Assembly: GCA_945788675.1 (NCBI GenBank)
Contig: CALZMY010000166.1
Coordinates: 1-10,974, forward strand
Reading direction: 5' to 3'
DNA length: 10,974 bases
Origin: an uncultured Gammaproteobacteria bacterium
GTDB lineage: Bacteria; Pseudomonadota; Gammaproteobacteria; SZUA-140
Shown: in pieces, positions 1 through 6,732 of the stretch
Layout of the letters: each line of letters starts with the position of its first letter
Position numbering within the stretch: the first letter of the stretch is position 1
The notes under the pieces: generated by a model
Database searches by the model: none
What the model saw: the letters and a program-made list of their open reading frames with translations, nothing else
Told to the model about the DNA's origin: nothing
Translations under genes and position numbers: made by a program

Positions 1-327
1 CGTTTTCTCTCCCTCAACATTAGCCAGATCCTCGCCTGCCGATTTTGCTTCAAATGATCGAGTAATTTTGGGCTTATGTGTAATGAAAGTTAAATAGTCA
101 GCATCTTTAAAATGTTTATTGACTTTAACCTCATTAGCACCCGTGGATAAGTCAGAAATCGTCGCCTCACCACTTGAATCCGTTTCTGCCGTATTCCCCT
201 CAACGACTACCTTTGCGCCTTCTATCCGAGCACCGGAGCAAACGTCCCGCACAGAGACCTTGACCTTCCCTTTCTTGAGGGCCTTAACGGCTGCTCCCTT
301 TGCTGATGTTTCACCAAGCTCTGCCAT
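1..327 (-). CDS. Partial protein with Ig-like / carboxypeptidase-regulatory-type domain (N-terminus only)
   Basis: An open frame begins at ATG 327-325, four bases after the stop of the ketosynthase-like gene, and stays open for 109 codons to the window edge, so the C-terminus is missing. Residues 1-22 are Ala/Lys-rich. Residues about 23-82 read as a beta-sandwich: VKVSVRDVCSGARIEGAKV, then a TDSSGEATISDL turn and a STGANEVKVNK strand. This is the usual layout of carboxypeptidase regulatory-like and bacterial Ig-like domains (V-x-D-x-x-x-G-x-x-I-x-G-A-x-V, then T-D-x-x-G). From about residue 83 the chain becomes polar and charged. It is the last visible gene of a T6SS spike cassette, the position where cargo effectors or their fused adaptors often sit, so it may be the N-terminus of an effector; that is inference from position. 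A structural accessory protein is equally possible. The reading frame is clear, the function is not. Confidence 0.72.
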   Translation of the reverse strand, partial: MAELGETSAKGAAVKALKKGKVKVSVRDVCSGARIEGAKVVVEGNTAETDSSGEATISDLSTGANEVKVNKHFKDADYLTFITHKPKITRSFEAKSAGEDLANVEGEKT

Positions 328-331
328 CGTT

Positions 332-1417
332 TTATCTCACACTTTTATCTAGCACTACCTGCTGTGAATTATGAATAACTGTTGCCGCACGCTGCGCTCT
401 ATCTGAAGAACAGTACATCATAGCGGGAGATAAAGTTTGTCCCGCCTGGATATATGAAGCGATGATACCAGCAAAAACGATCCCCGTAGCCGCGCCAAGA
501 TCCCCCATGGAGTCTGCTGGATGTTCATGGGCAAAGTCTTCTACAAAATGATGTGCATTTCTTGTTATGGCGACACCATACTCTTTGGAAAAATACGATT
601 CACCGTTAAGTGATGAGTATATTGATTTTATTTTATTCGAGTCTATATTTCCGATCGCGGCTGAAAATGCTTCGGACAAACCACCGCCTGTGTAGGTTTT
701 ATTACTGAACATATGACCATTTTCCACCCCGATTCCCGGCTCATACATGCAAGTTAAATGCTTCCTTTGATGGCCGTTGTTTCGTGCCAGTAATAAAAAG
801 CCCGCCCCTTCGCCAGGCACAAAACCATCCATCGCCGTACCACATAACAGCCTGTTGGCACCATCCAGCATATCCACTACGCACTTATCATAAAAGGTAT
901 CAACGCCACCCACCAGGACATAATCTTGCTCGCTGCTTTCAAAATAGCGAAACGCTAGCTTGATTGCATTTAAACCGCCCGCCCTACCGATAGATATTAT
1001 CCGACTACTATTTATATCTAAATTCACACCTGACTGCAGTGCAATGTTTTCTATTAATAATTTATTCACACCAAGATCGTTTTTATCGAGCTGCTCTGGC
1101 CCCGCTAAAAAGAGTGGAAGTGAACTGTTTTCCGGAATAGAGGGCGTGAGTTCAATCAAGGCCAATTTCGCCAGCTGTAACATTCTTGCCTGTTTTGCGG
1201 ATATATCTCCTTTTATCTGCTCTTCATTTAAACAACCTTCCAAGGCTTCATCAGGAACCATGGCCATCTTTACTTTGTTATAATTTTTATCGAAATAATC
1301 TGTTTCCCGGTATGCGCTCACATCTGCCCGCACCGCAGCGGCTGTCATCTCGGTATTAGCGCCTACTGGCGTTATCATCCCCATACCCGCGATATAAATT
1401 TTGGCTTTATTATTCAC
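332..1417 (-). CDS. Ketosynthase/thiolase-fold protein, probable pseudoenzyme, T6SS-cassette associated
   Basis: This 361-residue protein has the beta-ketoacyl synthase fold. The N-terminus IYIAGMGMITPVGAN matches the family start (v-I-T-G-x-G-x-x-t-p-l-G). VLVGGVDTF (167-175) and DGFVPGEGAGFLLL (197-210) are classic KAS segments. The catalytic residues look replaced. At the nucleophilic elbow, SIGRAGGLNAIKLA, Arg145 occupies the place of Cys. In SLNGESYF, Asn271 sits where the first His of HGT belongs. In SMGDLGAATG, Asp306 replaces the His of GH-x-x-AAG. It is also shorter than typical FabF-like enzymes of about 410 residues. The GTG start (1417-1415) overlaps the TGA of the TIGR02270 gene as GTGA, with AAGGG about 9 bases upstream; the next Met is residue 12, inside the conserved strand. 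A role as binding scaffold or chaperone for T6SS cargo is inferred from the operon. Condensing activity is unlikely. Confidence 0.85.
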   Translation of the reverse strand: MNNKAKIYIAGMGMITPVGANTEMTAAAVRADVSAYRETDYFDKNYNKVKMAMVPDEALEGCLNEEQIKGDISAKQARMLQLAKLALIELTPSIPENSSLPLFLAGPEQLDKNDLGVNKLLIENIALQSGVNLDINSSRIISIGRAGGLNAIKLAFRYFESSEQDYVLVGGVDTFYDKCVVDMLDGANRLLCGTAMDGFVPGEGAGFLLLARNNGHQRKHLTCMYEPGIGVENGHMFSNKTYTGGGLSEAFSAAIGNIDSNKIKSIYSSLNGESYFSKEYGVAITRNAHHFVEDFAHEHPADSMGDLGAATGIVFAGIIASYIQAGQTLSPAMMYCSSDRAQRAATVIHNSQQVVLDKSVR

Positions 1418-2700
1418 GAGGCCAGAACCCTTGCGCTTGTGTTGGGAAGTTGCACATTATGTTCATTCAGCGCCAGTTCCATGGCGGCAGCATGGCGCTG
1501 GCGCTGGCTACCCCCTATCAATTTCTCTTTGAGCATTTCAGTTGTAATAGGAGACCCCATGAAATAGCGATGACCAACGATAAAATTTTGCCCATGTTGA
1601 CGCCACATCGCCGCAACTTTTTCGACATCTGGATAAGGCAGATTTTCATCTTCATCCAGCTCCACATTGTCATCTTCAACGTCATCGTTAGGAATGCGTG
1701 GATAGCTATCCGGTTCATCAATAGCCAACTGCTGCTTTTCGAGATCCACACCGGTGATCTGACTGAACGACTCGCCTGCCAGCTTCGCCAATGAGGAGTC
1801 CTCCATCTTGCTGATCAACCAGTTAATCGCGTGTGGATCGCCCAGCACTCCAATGGCTTTTATCACGGCCCTCGCCTGGCCTTCATCTTGAGATAATCTC
1901 GAGATCCATTCGCGCGCCAGCTCGACCGGCAGGACGCGAAATACCAGTTGAATTGTCTGCGTTTGATAAGGGCCTGACTTAAATATCACCGGTTTCAGGT
2001 GCTGTATACTGGCCCGATGACCTAACAAAACAGCCGACCAGTTTGACCAGAAGCGAATGCCTTCATTTTCAGCACTCATCGCCATATTGATCGCTGGCAT
2101 GCAGTCCTGACGACGCAACTCTCCCACCAGACGTAAGGCTCGTGCATAGAGTTTTTCATGTTGCCGGCAATCGTCGCGCTGTAAAATGTTGCTCAGTAGT
2201 TCACCTGGATCCCGACGGCGAACACTGCAGGTCGCCAACCCTAGATACTTATGGCTCATTTCCTTGCCATTAAGGAATCGCTCTACCCAGGGATTTACCA
2301 TTTCAGCGGGCAACCAGCCCATCGCAGAGATCAGCCCCTGCATGGTGGAATCATTTTCCAGGCCGACCTCAACAGCCATCTGAATTTTTCTGATTTCATG
2401 GCTACGCATCGCAATCACCATGGCTGTAAACACTTCGCCCGGACCCTGCAATGCCAGGGCCTCTTCACAAGCTTGCCAGCCAATCTCTACCGAGGACATC
2501 AAACCATCAAGCTTAAATTCTATACGCTGCTCTAATTCAAGAATTTCGCTCGCATCATAGTGAGGTTGATTTACCGATATCGAACGTAGTAGCCATAGAA
2601 AAGAGACGTCATTAACGTATTGCTCATAAATATCTTTATAAGCACTATGGCAGTGCGGCAGGTTTGTAATACTCTGATTTTTAATGCTCAGGCCCGTCAT
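1414..2700 (-). CDS. TIGR02270 family protein (HEAT-like helical repeats)
   Basis: The 428-residue product matches the TIGR02270 family, uncharacterised proteins commonly encoded beside T6SS spike and adaptor genes. The best evidence is the C-terminal signature at about 375-410: VGHRYFMGSPITTEMLKEKL followed by GGSQRQRHAAAMELAL. Residues about 50-320 are built of amphipathic helix pairs typical of HEAT-like repeats, for example ARAVIKAIGVLGDPHAINWL (276-295). A strongly acidic, proline-containing linker (about 329-360) separates the repeats from the C-terminal signature. There is no signal peptide or membrane segment, so it should be cytoplasmic. The ATG at 2700 follows the DUF4150 stop by 12 bases without a good Shine-Dalgarno, suggesting translational coupling, and its stop overlaps the next start. 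Helical repeats suggest protein binding, perhaps cargo or adaptor handling; the function is not established. Confidence 0.88.
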   Translation of the reverse strand: MTGLSIKNQSITNLPHCHSAYKDIYEQYVNDVSFLWLLRSISVNQPHYDASEILELEQRIEFKLDGLMSSVEIGWQACEEALALQGPGEVFTAMVIAMRSHEIRKIQMAVEVGLENDSTMQGLISAMGWLPAEMVNPWVERFLNGKEMSHKYLGLATCSVRRRDPGELLSNILQRDDCRQHEKLYARALRLVGELRRQDCMPAINMAMSAENEGIRFWSNWSAVLLGHRASIQHLKPVIFKSGPYQTQTIQLVFRVLPVELAREWISRLSQDEGQARAVIKAIGVLGDPHAINWLISKMEDSSLAKLAGESFSQITGVDLEKQQLAIDEPDSYPRIPNDDVEDDNVELDEDENLPYPDVEKVAAMWRQHGQNFIVGHRYFMGSPITTEMLKEKLIGGSQRQRHAAAMELALNEHNVQLPNTSARVLAS

Positions 2701-2712
2701 CCCAATGCCAGC

Positions 2713-3093
2713 TTAACCTAGAATATTTTTTTTGTTATGCCATAAAGGATCACCCAGGCGGCAGACATTTTTTCCTTCGAATTTCACATCGAAAGAGTAC
2801 ATCATAAATTCACACTCACCCTTGATTTTACCGCTGATGACCCCTTTAGCGACACCCGCTTCATCACCACTGCTGGTCGAATATATCGCGCCTTTAACCA
2901 TCGGCATTTTGCCATTTGTCTTAACGGACTTGGCTCCTTTACTAGCATCGGCTGCCTGCCCCAGATTAGGATATGGAATCGGCACGATAGACGGGCCAAC
3001 CGGTGTTTTACAAACATCGGGGAAGACAACGCTTTTACCGCCACTGCCTTTGTGAGCTATTCCGCGCCCATTTGAAAATGTTGTTTGAGCCAT
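2713..3093 (-). CDS. DUF4150 PAAR-like protein (T6SS spike tip)
   Basis: A compact 126-residue protein carrying the DUF4150 signature: FPDVCKTP (24-31), VPIPYPN (37-43), STSSGDEAG (72-80), SFDVKFEGKNVCR (100-112) and an HN pair near the end (119-120). DUF4150 is a PAAR-like family; PAAR proteins sharpen the tip of the VgrG spike and connect cargo to it. This copy is the bare domain with no C-terminal toxin extension, so any effector must be supplied in trans, probably from further down the operon. It sits directly after the DUF2169 gene, the common pairing. An A8 homopolymer lies in the codons for the C-terminal KKN; a one-base insertion there would replace the last residues and extend the protein by about ten, while a deletion would end it at once. 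Confidence 0.93.
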   Translation of the reverse strand: MAQTTFSNGRGIAHKGSGGKSVVFPDVCKTPVGPSIVPIPYPNLGQAADASKGAKSVKTNGKMPMVKGAIYSTSSGDEAGVAKGVISGKIKGECEFMMYSFDVKFEGKNVCRLGDPLWHNKKNILG

Positions 3094-3100
3094 AATTCGT

Positions 3101-3106
3101 TCACCT
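3101..3106 (-). promoter_or_regulatory. Shine-Dalgarno of the DUF4150 gene
   Basis: AGGTGA is read on the minus strand, seven bases before the ATG at 3093. It is one of the best ribosome binding sites inside the vgrG-led operon and supports the chosen start. It lies in the 23-bp gap after the DUF2169 stop, so the tip protein can be translated independently of its upstream neighbour. Confidence 0.7.
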
Positions 3107-3116
3107 GTAACTTGAG

Positions 3117-4109
3117 TTACCTTATCATGCCGATTTTTATATCACTTATTTTCAGTGCCTGCTTATCACACGGCATTGCCGCACGCCACGCCATGCTCAA
3201 CTTTAATTGATTCGGTTCGATGATCAATGTTTCCAGATTAAATTGAGGCTGCACTACATTTCCTGCAACAGTGACATCGGAGTTTAATCTGATATACGGC
3301 ACTTCAAAGTTCAGGGTGCCACCTGGATGCATGTGAGTAATCGATACCGGTTCGCCCCCTTTGAGAAATCCAGGATAGACCAGATCAGGGTGTGCCATGC
3401 TAAAAAACCGTTTATCGAAATCGTGAGGTAAGTAGGGAGCCCTTCCAGTTTGCCAGGCATCATCATAGGTACCGGCATAGCGGGAACGTGGTAACCAATG
3501 CGCTGCGCTCACACCAAAACAGGCGGGCGCTGGCTGCTGGTTAAAGTGGGTAATCAGGTCGCCGGGGGTTTCAAGATTCGGCAGGGACACGCCGTCCATC
3601 TCCTCTACCTTGCGTTGGCCAGCAAATCCACAGCCAACAGGATTTCGCTCTTCGACCGCAGCAATCACTCCATCGACAAGATGCGTACCGCCGAAGGCTC
3701 TTTCATAAACCATCGGCATCGTTTTAAATGGTTGAGCCGGAGTAATACGCCCCCCCTGCCATTCGCGATCACCAAAAACACGGATCTCTTTATGCACCTC
3801 ACCAACCGCCAGAGCGACGTCCAGTTGACTAACCGCTTTCTCATCCGGCGCAATGGCATTGCCAAGCATAATGATGTCACTACTCGTTTTACCGATATGA
3901 TAATCAGAGGCGTATTTAAGGCTGGATTCACCAGGGTCGCCCCAGTACTCATCCCCTTCTATCGGTGGCAACTGTTGATCGGCAAGGGTCCACTGCTTGC
4001 CAATATTAAAAGTCGCCCTGACGATTAGGTAGAGTGTATCGACTGCCTCTTCATCTGGAAACAGGGCCATGTTTGCGGCGAAGGGCGTACTGTTATGGAG
4101 TTGCAACAT
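3117..4109 (-). CDS. DUF2169 domain protein, putative T6SS effector adaptor/chaperone
   Basis: The 330-residue protein fits the DUF2169 family over its full length. Landmarks in order are YERAFGGTH (135-143), RNPVGCGF (155-162), PNLE (177-180), WLPR (205-208), GTYDDAW (213-219), PHDFDKRFF (228-236) and GGEPVSI (251-257). DUF2169 proteins are encoded between vgrG and PAAR/DUF4150 effector genes in many Proteobacteria. At least one in Agrobacterium is associated with loading a VgrG-carried effector, so a cytoplasmic adaptor or chaperone role is the best reading. There is no signal peptide. The ATG at 4109 follows the DUF6484 stop by 15 bases with a weak Shine-Dalgarno. Its partner is probably the DUF4150 protein encoded next, 23 bases downstream. 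The family is secure; the exact cargo is unknown. Confidence 0.92.
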   Translation of the reverse strand: MLQLHNSTPFAANMALFPDEEAVDTLYLIVRATFNIGKQWTLADQQLPPIEGDEYWGDPGESSLKYASDYHIGKTSSDIIMLGNAIAPDEKAVSQLDVALAVGEVHKEIRVFGDREWQGGRITPAQPFKTMPMVYERAFGGTHLVDGVIAAVEERNPVGCGFAGQRKVEEMDGVSLPNLETPGDLITHFNQQPAPACFGVSAAHWLPRSRYAGTYDDAWQTGRAPYLPHDFDKRFFSMAHPDLVYPGFLKGGEPVSITHMHPGGTLNFEVPYIRLNSDVTVAGNVVQPQFNLETLIIEPNQLKLSMAWRAAMPCDKQALKISDIKIGMIR

Positions 4110-4124
4110 ATTGGGATGAGAGGC

Positions 4125-4664
4125 TTAATTGACCTGAACCGAACCGCCCATAATCCGATTGACACCAGTTGAACGGTTTAACAGATATTTGCCTCGAATC
4201 AACACCTTTCCCGATCTGGTCAAAGTGATACTCGATTCACCACACTTAAAGACAATCTCTTCTTTCGCTTCAAAGACCATACGTTTACCATTAATCTGAA
4301 CGTCTTCGATATTCAAATCACTTTCAATTTCCACACCACTGGTATTTCCTGGCGGCAATTGTTCAAAATTTTCCAGCATATCCTGCAAGGGGCTGTGGAT
4401 CATCCCCATCACTACCGGCTGATGCAGATCTCCATTAGCAAACAGTAGCGCTACCTGTCGGCCAAGATGCATTTTGCTAAGTCCCAATGTCGTGATCGCA
4501 ATTAATGGGTGTTCGGCTGGATTACCCGGGAAATCGACAAGGAGCCGCCCCTGCTCATCTATCGCGACCAGCGTGCCAATGATAATTTCACCGGGCGCCA
4601 TATGAGATAAGGATGGAGATGCTTCATCCGTTACCTGGGTTATTTCAGATTCTTTATATTTCAC
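4125..4664 (-). CDS. DUF6484 domain protein with needle-like C-terminal tail
   Basis: A 179-residue protein. Residues about 29-92 match DUF6484: GTLVAIDEQGRLLVDFPGNP, then GRQVALLFANGD and QPVVMGMI. The layout resembles the gp5 OB-fold of the neighbouring VgrG (DEFGRIKVQF ... GHEVIVTFLDGDPDRPIVTGTV). After a flexible linker (about 93-118), residues 119-179 alternate beta-strand and turn (VFEAKEEIVFKCGESSITL, then SGKVLIRGK), like the last turns of the VgrG needle. By eye it looks like a miniature spike or spike extension. It starts with GTG at 4664, since no upstream ATG fits before the VgrG stop 12 bases away; the first internal Met is residue 22. It probably links VgrG to the DUF2169/DUF4150 pair, which is inference from position and domain likeness. 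Confidence 0.85.
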   Translation of the reverse strand: MKYKESEITQVTDEASPSLSHMAPGEIIIGTLVAIDEQGRLLVDFPGNPAEHPLIAITTLGLSKMHLGRQVALLFANGDLHQPVVMGMIHSPLQDMLENFEQLPPGNTSGVEIESDLNIEDVQINGKRMVFEAKEEIVFKCGESSITLTRSGKVLIRGKYLLNRSTGVNRIMGGSVQVN

Positions 4665-4676
4665 AATCAGCTACCA

Positions 4677-6608
4677 TTAGTTGGTGATCACTTTACTGCC
4701 ATTAATCACCACATTTCCCGAACCCTTGACATTGATCGCCTTGCCACTCATGGTGATATCACCATTGCTTTTCATCACTATCTGCGCAGACCCTGTTCTA
4801 ATGGTGATTTTATCATCTGCCTGTAGCGTGATAGTTTGAGCCTGTAATGCATAATCTTTTGTTACGTTCTCTATGTAGTCACCTTTAACCGATTCCTTCA
4901 GGTCTTTATCAACTGTGATTGTCATGTTGCCGCTCACAGACTCTTTGTGATTTTCACCCACATCAATGGTTTTATTCTTCTTGATGGTTTCTGTCTGATT
5001 ATTATTGACGGTCTTATTACGGTCATTTTCGATGGTTGAGTTTTCATCGTGCTTGATGGTTTTAGTGCGATCATTATCGACAGTTAAGGTCTCGTCGTTC
5101 TCAACCATCGTGTCCAGATTCTTTTCCGCATGCACATAAACCTGCTCTGAGCCTTTTTTATCTTCAAAACGCAGTTCATTATAGTTCGCAGCAGTACCAT
5201 TTTTGGTTGAACGCGTCTTGATACCACTTTGTGTTTTTGAGCTATAAGGCGGCTTGTTCACGCCGTTATAGACCGTACCGGTGACAATTGGCCGATCTGG
5301 GTCCCCGTCAAGAAAAGTAACAATCACTTCGTGGCCGATTCGAGGTATGAAAGAACTGCCCCAGCCATTGCCCGCCCAGGACTGCATCACACGCAAATAA
5401 CAGGAGCTATTTTCATTATTGTCACCTTCGCGATCCCAGATGAACTGCACTTTGATGCGACCAAATTCATCAATATAGATCTCTTCACCCGCAGGACCCG
5501 TGACAATAGCGGACTGCGGCCCTTTCATCACCGGGCGCTTGTGCAGCTGGATCGGACGATAATGCACATCTGACGGGATGCAGATGAAATCATTGATGTA
5601 ATTCGAGTCACCCTGGTCGCCCGCGAAATAACTGGATTCATGCGCATGGTGATGTACCTCAAGCAAGATATAGCCGCCTCTTTCACTCTTGGTATCATGT
5701 TTATCCAGCTTGAAAAGGCCACCCGCATAAAAGGTGCTGCAATTACTCGATCCCTGAATCGTGTTCATCGGTACTTCTTCAGCATCCATACGGGCTTTTA
5801 CCAGCTCAGCACCAGATCCCGAGTCATACAGACCGGGGTAGTCATAGTGTTTGAACTTGCCACTATTGGCAAACTTACCTGTCGACTTCGTCTCCGCAAT
5901 TAAGCTTTTGTTCGGTTCTTTAAAGTTATAATCGTTTAAGATCCAGACCCCTTTTCTGAACTCGTAATTATGTTTCCAGTTCAGAATTTGCGAAGCCAGC
6001 GCGGAACCTTTTGAATAGGTCAGGTTCGTTTCAGCACACTCATCATAGGCATTAACTTTATCAACAATTATAAGGATATGTTTTTTGTTTTCGTGCGTAA
6101 AATAATAAGCGTAACCCTCTTCTTCAAGCAGTCTCGAAATATATTCCAGATCGCTCTCACCATATTGAACGCAATACTCTCGCGGCTTACCGCCTTCCGC
6201 GCGAAAATCAAAATCACTAAAACCCAGGTCATTAAACACCTGGATCACAATATCTTTAGTATTTTTATTCTGAAAGATCCGACGACTTTCGGTTTTGGAG
6301 AGAAACCATAACCAGGGCACCATAGTAAGCCCATATTCTCGCAAACCACGCTCATTAATTTCACCGAATGAAAATTGTTGAACAAAACCGTTAAATACCC
6401 GACCATGTTCATTCTGGATCTTAACGGTAATTTGCTTACCGACAAGCGTTTCCGGCTCTATATCCAGATTTGGAGAAAGAGCCGTAAGTTGAAATTGAAA
6501 AGGGGATGAAACAGACTCAACACCTTCGATAGATGTCAGTAAAAGCGCATCTTTTCCCAAAGGTGTATCAACAGCAATTAATCGACTGTCCTGAGTAAAA
6601 CCACTCAT
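4677..6608 (-). CDS. vgrG: VgrG / TssI spike protein
   Basis: A full-length 643-residue VgrG, the trimeric T6SS spike loaded on the Hcp tube. Residues about 1-350 form the gp27-like base (PLGKDALLLTSIEGVESVSS; YGESDLEYISRLLEEEGYAY at 149-168). Residues about 365-450 form the gp5 OB-fold (GPAGEEIYIDEFGRIKVQF, RVMQSWAGNGWGSSFIPRIG, FLDGDPDRPIVTGTVYNG). Residues about 500-587 are octapeptide repeats of the beta-helical needle, and the chain ends after GDITMSGKAINVKGSGNVVI without a toxin domain, so it is a structural carrier rather than an evolved VgrG. The ATG at 6608 has GGGGAG about ten bases upstream. The gene follows hcp after 124 bp containing two inverted repeats and leads a tightly packed operon of adaptor and tip genes. 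Its cargo should therefore be the downstream cassette. Confidence 0.97.
   Translation of the reverse strand: MSGFTQDSRLIAVDTPLGKDALLLTSIEGVESVSSPFQFQLTALSPNLDIEPETLVGKQITVKIQNEHGRVFNGFVQQFSFGEINERGLREYGLTMVPWLWFLSKTESRRIFQNKNTKDIVIQVFNDLGFSDFDFRAEGGKPREYCVQYGESDLEYISRLLEEEGYAYYFTHENKKHILIIVDKVNAYDECAETNLTYSKGSALASQILNWKHNYEFRKGVWILNDYNFKEPNKSLIAETKSTGKFANSGKFKHYDYPGLYDSGSGAELVKARMDAEEVPMNTIQGSSNCSTFYAGGLFKLDKHDTKSERGGYILLEVHHHAHESSYFAGDQGDSNYINDFICIPSDVHYRPIQLHKRPVMKGPQSAIVTGPAGEEIYIDEFGRIKVQFIWDREGDNNENSSCYLRVMQSWAGNGWGSSFIPRIGHEVIVTFLDGDPDRPIVTGTVYNGVNKPPYSSKTQSGIKTRSTKNGTAANYNELRFEDKKGSEQVYVHAEKNLDTMVENDETLTVDNDRTKTIKHDENSTIENDRNKTVNNNQTETIKKNKTIDVGENHKESVSGNMTITVDKDLKESVKGDYIENVTKDYALQAQTITLQADDKITIRTGSAQIVMKSNGDITMSGKAINVKGSGNVVINGSKVITN
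4848..5111 (-). repeat. Octapeptide repeats in the VgrG needle
   Basis: This part of vgrG encodes eleven consecutive eight-residue units at about residues 500-587, such as LTVDNDRT, KTIKHDEN, STIENDRN, KTVNNNQT, ETIKKNKT, ESVSGNMT and ITVDKDLK. The rule is beta-branched/polar, T or S, V or I, then a charged or Asn turn. The pattern matches the VxVxxxxG-type octads of the T4 gp5 needle, which wind into an intertwined triple-stranded beta-helix. Gly in the turn is largely replaced by Asn, Asp and Lys here. The repetition is at protein level; the DNA units are diverged. Confidence 0.8.
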
Positions 6609-6634
6609 TTAACTAAGACTCCCCACCCGAGAAT

Positions 6635-6668
6635 AGATTATTGATGTATTCCGCACCTCGAATAATCT
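6635..6668 (-). repeat. Inverted repeat upstream of vgrG
   Basis: AGATTATT at 6635-6642 is repeated in inverse as AATAATCT at 6661-6668, with an 18-base loop. In the transcript this 8-bp AU-rich stem would sit just upstream of the GGGGAG ribosome binding site of vgrG (6617-6622). It could shape vgrG translation or mark a processing site, but a stem this weak with so large a loop may also be coincidental. Confidence 0.35.
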
Positions 6669-6686
6669 TGCGTACAGCAATAAGAA

Positions 6687-6722
6687 ATGACAGCACTACT
6701 CTATAAAGAGTAGTGCTGTCAT
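6687..6722 (-). terminator. Perfect 16-bp hairpin after hcp (possible terminator/attenuator or mRNA stabiliser)
   Basis: Two 16-base arms (6687-6702 and 6707-6722) are exact inverted complements around a four-base loop, TTAT when read with the genes. The hairpin begins ten bases past the hcp stop. On the transcribed strand it is followed by TTTCTT, a short and imperfect U tract, so it may act as a partial intrinsic terminator. It could alternatively protect the 3' end of an hcp-only transcript from exonucleases. Either would give more Hcp than VgrG, as the tube needs many hexamers per spike. The structure is certain from the sequence; the mechanism is inferred. Confidence 0.7.
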
Positions 6723-6732
6723 GCCAGGGACT

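Noticed and set aside
119..352. A 77-codon plus-strand frame at the left edge
   Set aside because: It is antisense to the partial Ig-like gene, whose minus-strand frame starts correctly after the upstream stop and shows a recognisable beta-sandwich pattern.
3498..4028. A 176-codon plus-strand open frame
   Set aside because: It lies wholly inside the DUF2169 gene on the opposite strand, has no family resemblance and an unnatural composition; it is a shadow of the real gene.
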